Shown piece by piece: positions 4,652 to 5,581 of a stretch of DNA of 5,581 nt (positions within the stretch are counted from its first letter, which is position 1; the number at the start of each line of letters is the position of its first letter). The notes under the pieces were generated by a model. It searched no databases. It was not told the DNA's origin and was given only the letters and a program-made list of their open reading frames with translations. The translations under genes were made by a program, and so were the position numbers. Origin of the DNA: Bdellovibrionales bacterium (GTDB taxonomy: Bacteria; Bdellovibrionota; UBA1018; CAIPTA01); contig JAKFYM010000286.1 in NCBI GenBank assembly GCA_021730855.1, positions 1 to 5,581 on the forward strand, in the 5' to 3' direction.

Positions 4652-5491
4652 TTAGAGCTTGCCTAAGTCGTTTACGGCTCTACTCTCTAATTCTCCGTAT
4701 GTTCTCACTACTTTTTCATTCGCTTCAAAAAGCCGCGTGGCCTTGAGAAGCTCCGTCATCTCGGCGATCGCATTCACGTTCGAGGTCTCGAGCATGCCCT
4801 GACGCACATTCGTGGTCGAAGCATCCTGTGAAATATTCGCGGGCGTCTCGTTGCGGAAGAGCGAGCTGCCTTCTTTGGTGAGCAGCTTGGGATCCACGAA
4901 CTCGGTCACCGCGATCTGGCCCACTTCGGTCTTTTCCTGATAGATGCGACCGTCGGCGGTGATGGTGACCTGCCCCTTCACAGCCGGATCTAGGCGAATC
5001 GCCCGCCCCAAGAGCTCCTCTCTTGGCACGGGCGGCGCACCGGCTTCCGGTATGCCTCCAGGAGAAAGCACCGGGAAACCTTCCGTGGTCACCAGGGTTC
5101 CTTCTGGATTGAGCTTTAGGCTTCCTTGCCTTGTGTACCGCAATCCTTGCGGGCTCAGCACTTCGAACATTCCCTTGCCCTCGAGCACGATGTCGAGAGG
5201 GTTTCCCGTGACTTTTGTGCGTCCTTGCGTGAAGTCCGTGAACGTTCCCTCGACCGCCACGTAAGCGGAGTCGGCACCGTCGAGCTTATGGAAATCTTTT
5301 TCCGTGTACAATTTGCGGGGGATGTCTTCTTTCATCGCAGCCGTCACGGCGCTGCTCATGACAGCCTGGAAGGCCACTTGATCGCGTTTAAACGCGGCCG
5401 TGTCCACATTGGCGAGATTGTTCGCGATCACGTCTAAGCGTTCACTTTGCGCGATACTGCCGGAGATCGCCGGCCACAATCCTTTGCTCAT
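4652..5491 (-). CDS. flgF: FlgF, proximal rod protein
   Basis: A rod protein of the flagellar hook/basal-body family, lying between the inner rod and FlgG. The 279 residues are longer than enterobacterial FlgF (251). The N-terminal signature is ERLDVIANNLANVDTAAFKRD (17-37). The central part has FTDFTQGRTKVTGNPLDIVLEGKGMFEV (84-111) and RYTRQGSLKLNPEGTLVTTEG (118-138). The C-terminal helix is LETSNVNAIAEMTELLKATRLFEANEKVV (234-262). The FlgG-specific motif is absent and FlgG follows directly, so FlgF is preferred over a second FlgG. Extra length lies around 50-83 and in a Pro-rich segment at 142-160. The start is fixed: an in-frame TAG lies two codons upstream (5495-5497), and GGGGGA (5499-5504) gives a 7-nt spacing. 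It is the first gene visible in the block, directly after a sigma-54-type promoter. Confidence 0.93.
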   Translation of the reverse strand: MSKGLWPAISGSIAQSERLDVIANNLANVDTAAFKRDQVAFQAVMSSAVTAAMKEDIPRKLYTEKDFHKLDGADSAYVAVEGTFTDFTQGRTKVTGNPLDIVLEGKGMFEVLSPQGLRYTRQGSLKLNPEGTLVTTEGFPVLSPGGIPEAGAPPVPREELLGRAIRLDPAVKGQVTITADGRIYQEKTEVGQIAVTEFVDPKLLTKEGSSLFRNETPANISQDASTTNVRQGMLETSNVNAIAEMTELLKATRLFEANEKVVRTYGELESRAVNDLGKL

Positions 5492-5515
5492 TTCCTAGTC
5501 CCCCAGGAAGCAAAA

Positions 5516-5530
5516 GCAAGGCTAGTGCCA
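5516..5530 (-). promoter_or_regulatory. Sigma-54 (RpoN) promoter for the flgF-led operon
   Basis: The minus strand reads TGGCAC, five bases, TTGC followed by TTTT. This matches the sigma-54 -24/-12 consensus TGGCAC-N5-TTGC at all ten defined positions, with GG and GC exactly 10 nt apart. The predicted start is near 5504, giving a short leader of about 12-13 nt that still holds the GGGGGA ribosome-binding site. Sigma-54 with an FlrC/FleR-class activator controls basal-body and hook genes in many polar flagellates, so the placement fits. The activator site was not identified. Confidence 0.82.
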
Positions 5531-5581
5531 GGGATGGCAGCGCTCGGCCGTGGAAAAAAAGCGAATGTTCTTGGGGTGGTT
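5531..5581. other. Upstream flank of the flgF promoter; no gene assigned
   Basis: These 51 bases lie upstream of the sigma-54 element. Short frames are open on both strands to the window edge but none has a recognisable protein end or start. A run of seven Ts on the minus strand (5562-5568 region) has no stem before it. Activator-binding sites, if any, would lie here or further upstream, outside the window. Confidence 0.3.

Noticed and set aside
5488..5581. Open frames on the minus strand entering from the right edge, one ending at TAG 5522-5524 and one ending in a TGA that overlaps the flgF ATG.
   Set aside because: They are only 19-30 codons, have no recognisable protein end, and run through the sigma-54 promoter. 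Open stretches of this length are expected by chance.
5534..5581. Plus-strand ATG at 5534 with an open frame to the window edge, a possible divergent gene.
   Set aside because: No good Shine-Dalgarno, only 16 codons visible, and no recognisable family.

Overview
The window is one stretch of flagellar basal-body genes, all on the minus strand and so transcribed from high to low coordinates: flgF, flgG, flgA, flgH, flgI, a single-domain flgJ (rod-binding protein), flgM, and probably the first codons of one more gene at the left edge. The order, the long three-part FlgA, the muramidase-less FlgJ and the divergent FlgH suggest a Gram-negative deltaproteobacterium-type organism, most likely Bdellovibrio-like. 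That placement is inferred from gene content and protein style, not from a search.

Right part (2042-5581): a clear sigma-54-type -24/-12 element (5516-5530) lies just upstream of flgF. flgF and flgG encode the proximal and distal rod proteins. flgA, flgH and flgI follow with overlapping ends (14 nt, then 4 nt ATGA, then 4 nt ATGA), so translation is probably coupled. Together they make the rod, the P-ring chaperone, the L-ring lipoprotein and the P-ring protein. FlgH is unusual: it has an Ala/Lys/Glu/Asp-rich insert and its C-terminus stops early.

Middle (807-1037): the 231-bp gap between flgI and flgJ is the most interesting part. On the minus strand it holds, in order, a second sigma-54-like element whose predicted start is base 996; two nested perfect 9-bp helices (the outer one starting at 996); a 7-bp hairpin; and a 14-bp intrinsic-terminator hairpin with seven Ts. 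The T tract touches the flgJ Shine-Dalgarno sequence. Four segments (959-967, 891-899, 850-857, 833-840) can pair in alternative ways, which is the layout of an attenuator or riboswitch. I recognise no known riboswitch class. It is the best candidate here for an undescribed element: a structured leader, or a discrete RNA of about 175-180 nt, set between ring genes and flgJ.

Left part (1-464): flgM, the anti-sigma-28 factor, has a sigma-28-like promoter of its own (410-436), which fits a late flagellar gene regulated by the sigma factor it inhibits. A ribosome-binding site and an ATG at base 17 suggest that another gene continues past the left edge. No transposons, CRISPR arrays, tRNAs or rRNAs were seen.
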